A stretch of DNA of 64,000 bases from Thainema sp966674685 (lineage in GTDB: Bacteria > Cyanobacteriota > Cyanobacteriia > Phormidesmidales > Phormidesmidaceae): positions 1 through 64,000 of the forward strand of contig CBKWJC010000030.1 of assembly GCA_966674685.1 (NCBI GenBank), given 5' to 3'. Positions 60,967 to 64,000 of this stretch are shown here, piece after piece. The position numbers were made by a program, and so were the translations under genes. The notes under the pieces are model-generated. The model saw only the letters and a list, made by a program, of their open reading frames with translations. It did not search any database and had not been told where the DNA came from. Numbering within the stretch: the stretch's first letter is position 1; every line of letters begins with the position of its first letter.

Positions 60967-61399
60967 AAATGAGAAACTCCTTTGGATATTTCGTGAATTT
61001 GTTAAACAGTTGGTGGTATCTCGGTAATGATTTTTGTCATGCAAGCTCAGCCTGTACAGCAAAAATCATTACCGTTTAGAAACCACGAAAAAAAGTGAAA
61101 TAAAAGCCATTGCAAAAAAAACAGCACAGGCAGTTAGATGAATAACTGTATGTGAGGCGCAACGTATTAAATGAGCTTTTGAAAACCAAAAGTTATTGCT
61201 TATTTCATCTTCAACAATAGGTTCTTTCACCCAGGCAATGAATCCACGAAACGATAGATCCTGATCTCTATCCTCGGATCAGATAAATTTAGATGTTCCT
61301 ATGCCTGAAGACTAGTGCGATCGCACTCAGTCCCAACTGAATCGCCTGACCAAAATCGCAGATGGTAGACTTTCGGGAGCAGATAGTTTCTAAATAGCG
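60967..61399. other. Intergenic between divergent genes
   Basis: 433 bp with promoters for the disordered protein and stpA. It carries an inverted repeat CGGTAATGATTTTTG / CAAAAATCATTACCG at 61022-61074 with 23 bases between the arms. Confidence 0.6.
61022..61074. promoter_or_regulatory. 15-bp inverted repeat, possible operator or leader hairpin
   Basis: Perfect arms of 15 bases separated by 23 bases, 56 bp upstream of the start of the disordered protein gene. It could be a transcription-factor site pair or a leader hairpin. Confidence 0.5.
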
Positions 61400-62686
61400 A
61401 TGACCTATACGATTCATCCCCTCCTGCAAGAACCGCCCCTGTCATTACGGCACGATAAATTCCTACAGCTTTTAATTGAGCATGACAATCTGTTGATTAT
61501 TCAGGATTTAGACGGTGTCTGTATGGGATTGGTAAAAGATCCTCTGACCCGCGAAATGGCCGTAGACTATGTGCAGGCAACGCGCGCGTTTGACGGGCAC
61601 TTTTTTGTGCTCACTAATGGCGAACACATCGGGCAACGGGGCGTCAACGGCATTATCGAACGCGCTGTTGGCAATCCTAAAACGGTGCGACAAGAGGGAT
61701 GGTATCTGCCGGGACTGGCCGCAGGTGGCGTCCAGTGGCAAGATCGCTTCGGTCATTTAGACTATCCCGGTGTCAGTCAGGCGGAGCTGGATTTTCTGTC
61801 TGCTGTGCCCAATCGCATTTGCGATCGCATCCGCCAGTTTTTCACCACTCATTCCTGTCCCCTGTCTGACAGCACCTTACAAGCCTGCATTGATGCGTCC
61901 GCTCTAGATAATCAGGCTTCTCCAACCGCCAATCTCAACACGTTCTACGACCAGCTACGGGATGCGCCGGACTTATACACCAAGCTGCAATACGACATGC
62001 AGCAGTTGATGGAGCAGCTTTTACAGGAAGCCGAAGCACAGGGACTATCGGAATCCTTTTTTGTCCACTATGCGCCGAATCTAGGTCGGGATGCAGACGG
62101 TCTAGAAATTCTCTGGCCCAGTGGCGGCAGCGATTCCGGTACGACTGATTTTCAGTTCATGCTGCGGGGTGCCGTCAAAGAAGCAGGCGTTCCGGCCATT
62201 CTAAATCGCTACTACTACCAGCGCACCGGAAAGTATCCCCTGGGCGAAGACTTCAATGCGCGGCAGGCTCCAGCCGATCACGCGGATCTGATTGAACTGG
62301 TGAAATCCAATTTTGACCCGGCCTACATGCCCGTGATGATTGGCGTGGGCGATACCGTCACCAGCAAAGGCGTTGAGCTGGAAGATGGCAGCTTAGAATT
62401 TCGGCGCGGCGGTAGCGATCGCAACTTCCTCCAGCTCATTCAAGACATCGGCCTTGCGTTTGACATTGGCAATATTGTGGCCTACGTAGACAGCAGCGGC
62501 GGCGAAGTCAAAAACCGCAAGACGTTGCCAATTGACCACAGTGCTGAACCACCCAAAGTCCTTGAAGGCCCTGGTGACGCCCGCGATGTGGACGATCCGC
62601 TCAGCCTCAGCATCGTTTTCCCCGGCGGCTATCAGGAATATACAGCCCTCTTCCAGCAAGCTGCCACCCAGCGCTCAGCACCCTAG
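61400..62686 (+). CDS. stpA: Glucosylglycerol-phosphate phosphatase
   Basis: StpA removes phosphate from glucosylglycerol 3-phosphate, the second step in making the compatible solute glucosylglycerol under salt stress. The 428-residue protein has the HAD-like motif LIIQDLDGVCMGLV (Asp36, Asp38), LTNGEHIGQRGVNGI, LPGLAAGGVQWQDR, PTANLNTFYDQL, SFFVHYAPNLGRD and GDSGTTDFQFML-type GSDSGTTDFQFML, matching the Synechocystis protein I recall. ggpS, which makes the substrate, is not in the window. No ribosome binding site is visible. Confidence 0.95.
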   Translation: MTYTIHPLLQEPPLSLRHDKFLQLLIEHDNLLIIQDLDGVCMGLVKDPLTREMAVDYVQATRAFDGHFFVLTNGEHIGQRGVNGIIERAVGNPKTVRQEGWYLPGLAAGGVQWQDRFGHLDYPGVSQAELDFLSAVPNRICDRIRQFFTTHSCPLSDSTLQACIDASALDNQASPTANLNTFYDQLRDAPDLYTKLQYDMQQLMEQLLQEAEAQGLSESFFVHYAPNLGRDADGLEILWPSGGSDSGTTDFQFMLRGAVKEAGVPAILNRYYYQRTGKYPLGEDFNARQAPADHADLIELVKSNFDPAYMPVMIGVGDTVTSKGVELEDGSLEFRRGGSDRNFLQLIQDIGLAFDIGNIVAYVDSSGGEVKNRKTLPIDHSAEPPKVLEGPGDARDVDDPLSLSIVFPGGYQEYTALFQQAATQRSAP

Positions 62687-63006
62687 CTCGCGATTCCGTC
62701 ACCGCTCCAGACGTGCAGGCAGAGATCAAACGATCCTCCAAATGTCGATCCTCCTCTTTTGCGTCATCCCTGCTTCCTTCCCTCCTTGCCCTACCAGCGA
62801 TAGCTGCCTGAGCAGGAAGACACATAAGCCTTTTGGCATGAGTTGAAACCAGCTAGATTCCAGCCATTGAGGGATGGGAGTACCAGATTGTTAAGTTAAG
62901 TTAAGCGTAGATGGTAAGTCAATAGTCTCGCTTGTCTACAGACAGAGCTAAAGCCCTGTCTCCAAGCCAACTTGCTTACTATTTGCAGCACTCAAAAGGA
63001 GTCTTT
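62687..63006. other. Intergenic, hcp upstream
   Basis: 320 bp with T/C-rich text near 62740-62790 and TTAAG repeated three times at 62890-62906. AAAAGGAG precedes the next start. No known motif. Confidence 0.4.
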
Positions 63007-63495
63007 ATGACAACCTATACTAATTCAATCAATAGTCCTGACGCTGCCATTCAGGTATTCAAGCAGCTTGGTGTAGATGATCAGCTTGCTTTCCTCTGGT
63101 ACGTCTATGAAGAGATGGGCGATCGGATTACGCCTGCCGCACCCGGTTCTGCCTCTCCTGAGATTGCAGGTGGTCTGCTTGAGCAAGTGAAGCAGCAGTC
63201 CCACCCTGAACAGCTTGAAACGATGCGCCGGATTGCCCGCCAAGACCAGAGCAGTCAGATCAGCCGTGAGTATGGCTCCTTAGGCCCTGATACCAAGCTG
63301 GCCTTCTGGTATTTCTTAGCTCAAGGTATGGATGAAGGCACGATCATTCCGATGCCGGATGACTACGAGTTCTCTGATCAAGGCCAAGACCTGCTTGCCG
63401 CCATTGAAACGATGGACTTTGAGTTTCAAATCACCGTCCTGCGGAACGCGGTTTTACCAATGGGCGCTGAACCTAAATCTGGTGCTGCGGTATAG
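63007..63495 (+). CDS. Helical carotenoid protein (OCP N-terminal domain homologue)
   Basis: A 162-residue all-helical protein equivalent to the carotenoid-binding N-terminal domain of OCP, without the NTF2-like C-terminal half. It has the family pattern SINSPDAAIQVFKQLGVDDQL, LAFLWYVYEEMG, TKLAFWYFLAQGM and TMDFEFQITVLRNAVLPMG. Known members bind a keto-carotenoid; some quench singlet oxygen or phycobilisomes. A stand-alone C-terminal partner (CTDH) is not nearby. AAAAGGAG six bases before ATG sets the start. Two strong terminators follow. Confidence 0.94.
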   Translation: MTTYTNSINSPDAAIQVFKQLGVDDQLAFLWYVYEEMGDRITPAAPGSASPEIAGGLLEQVKQQSHPEQLETMRRIARQDQSSQISREYGSLGPDTKLAFWYFLAQGMDEGTIIPMPDDYEFSDQGQDLLAAIETMDFEFQITVLRNAVLPMGAEPKSGAAV

Positions 63496-63519
63496 GCTGC
63501 GCTTCCAATAAATTCATCA

Positions 63520-63546
63520 CAAAAGGCACGCAGCGCGTGCCTTTTG
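63520..63546 (+). terminator. Intrinsic terminator after hcp
   Basis: CAAAAGGCACGC/GCGTGCCTTTTG with 3-nt loop AGC, 25 bp past the stop, T-tract present. Confidence 0.9.
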
Positions 63547-63558
63547 TATAGCAGTTCT

Positions 63559-63605
63559 AGATAACGAGAGAGAGTGCCTCAGGATGAGGCACTCTCTCGT
63601 TATCT
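63559..63605 (+). terminator. Second hairpin after hcp
   Basis: Arms AGATAACGAGAGAGAGTGCC and complement with a two-base bulge and a 5-nt loop. Confidence 0.8.
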
Positions 63606-63851
63606 TATTCTTAACTGGAATCACTATAGTTTGGAGATTTTGGTAATCAAATTCACGCAGCAAAAATCGGAGTGATAAACTGTGAAAGCAACACATGAAA
63701 ACCCTATAGGGAAGGGTTTAGTCGTTAAGTTGTGACTTGTAAATCAACATCGAGCAGCGAAACCCATCCCTACAATTGAATCTACATTAATTCGCATGGA
63801 TTTGTGTTGGTTTGATTTGTCTCATCATCCACTTTAAGGAGAGCCGCTGCT

Positions 63852-64000
63852 TTGTTCACTGGCCTAATTCAAACACTGGGTTCTATCTATCGAATCCGCG
63901 ATGATCAGCTCAAAATCCTCTGTATGGGTGCCAATCGCGATCGCATTTTGGTAGGTATGGAACTGGGTGACAGCATTGCAGTCGATGGCGTGTGTTTGAC
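63852..64000 (+). CDS. ribE: Riboflavin synthase alpha subunit, 5' part
   Basis: The first about 50 residues of riboflavin synthase, which makes riboflavin and 5-amino-6-ribitylamino-uracil from two lumazine molecules. The frame begins at TTG with AAGGAG upstream and reads MFTGLIQTLGSI, then the barrel motif GDSIAVDGVCLT that ends the window. MFTGLI and GDSIAVDGVCLT are signature elements of each of the two repeats in the family. The rest lies outside the window. Confidence 0.93.
   Translation, partial: MFTGLIQTLGSIYRIRDDQLKILCMGANRDRILVGMELGDSIAVDGVCL

Larger units (their letters stand above)
63496..63851. other. Intergenic between hcp and ribE
   Basis: 356 bp with two terminators at 63520 and 63559 and the ribE leader. 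No FMN riboswitch core could be seen. Confidence 0.5.

Noticed and set aside
63600..63851. FMN riboswitch before ribE
   Set aside because: The conserved core of that riboswitch could not be found in the leader.
1..64000. tRNA, rRNA, tmRNA or RNase P RNA genes
   Set aside because: I looked for T-loop text of the GGTTCRANYCC type in spacers and saw no cloverleaf context; a covariance-model scan would be decisive.

Overview
The window is cyanobacterial chromosome. The HIP1 octamer GCGATCGC occurs dozens of times in genes and spacers. The gene content is typical of the phylum: an fbp-tal-zwf-opcA oxidative pentose phosphate operon, an orange-carotenoid-protein-type helical domain protein, a cyanobacterial glutamate-cysteine ligase, the glucosylglycerol-phosphate phosphatase StpA, and a 2-oxoglutarate decarboxylase/succinic semialdehyde dehydrogenase pair. 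Nickel SOD with its maturation protease and many family-of-unknown-function membrane proteins fit a Leptolyngbya-like filamentous or unicellular lineage, but the genus is an inference. No rRNA, tRNA, CRISPR array, prophage or intact transposase was seen; the final gene (riboflavin synthase) runs off the right edge.

Layout. 1-9 kb: 1-Cys peroxiredoxin, a small Cys-rich membrane protein coupled to a PMT-family glycosyltransferase, a DUF445 protein, glgB, and a THUMP-type RNA methyltransferase overlapping a small secreted protein. 9-12.3 kb: the two enzymes that bridge 2-oxoglutarate to succinate in cyanobacteria. 13-19 kb: a histidine kinase with an eroded ATP-binding domain followed by a DUF2232 membrane protein, then a permease / TIGR03943 / Ig-plus-propeller gene set. 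19-35 kb: ABC exporter, CIA30 protein, acylphosphatase, glycosyltransferase, dnaK, a PPC-like secreted protein, hisIE, REC-histidine kinase, TPR protein, ABC1 kinase. 35-44 kb: GGCT-like protein, pfkA, then fbp-tal-zwf-opcA. 44-49 kb: Nfu, GshA, cysteine desulfurase and A-type carrier (Fe-S and thiol metabolism). 49-56 kb: an unknown 567-residue protein, CDF metal transporter, orphan betaine-type ABC permease, sodN/sodX, a two-domain universal stress protein. 56-64 kb: a second GT4 enzyme, a cNMP/AAA/NapH-like fusion protein, a disordered small protein, stpA, a helical carotenoid protein and the start of ribE.

The most unusual items are: (1) a 132-133 bp MITE-like element present three times (19168, 27508, 48339), each flanked by an unusually long 18-19 bp direct repeat and each inserted at an existing hairpin next to a gene end; (2) the 849-residue protein at 57759, whose sigma54-activator-like AAA module has lost the Walker A, Walker B, GAFTGA and sensor II residues and is fused to a cyclic-nucleotide-binding domain and a NapH/NosR-like membrane ferredoxin module, in a phylum that lacks sigma54; (3) dispersed families of long, nearly perfect hairpins whose copies differ by compensatory base changes.

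The metabolic genes together describe glycogen synthesis (glgB), glycolysis (pfkA), oxidative pentose phosphate flux for dark or heterotrophic NADPH (zwf, opcA, tal, fbp) and a closed TCA route, with antioxidant functions (peroxiredoxin, NiSOD, glutathione, carotenoid protein) scattered among them.
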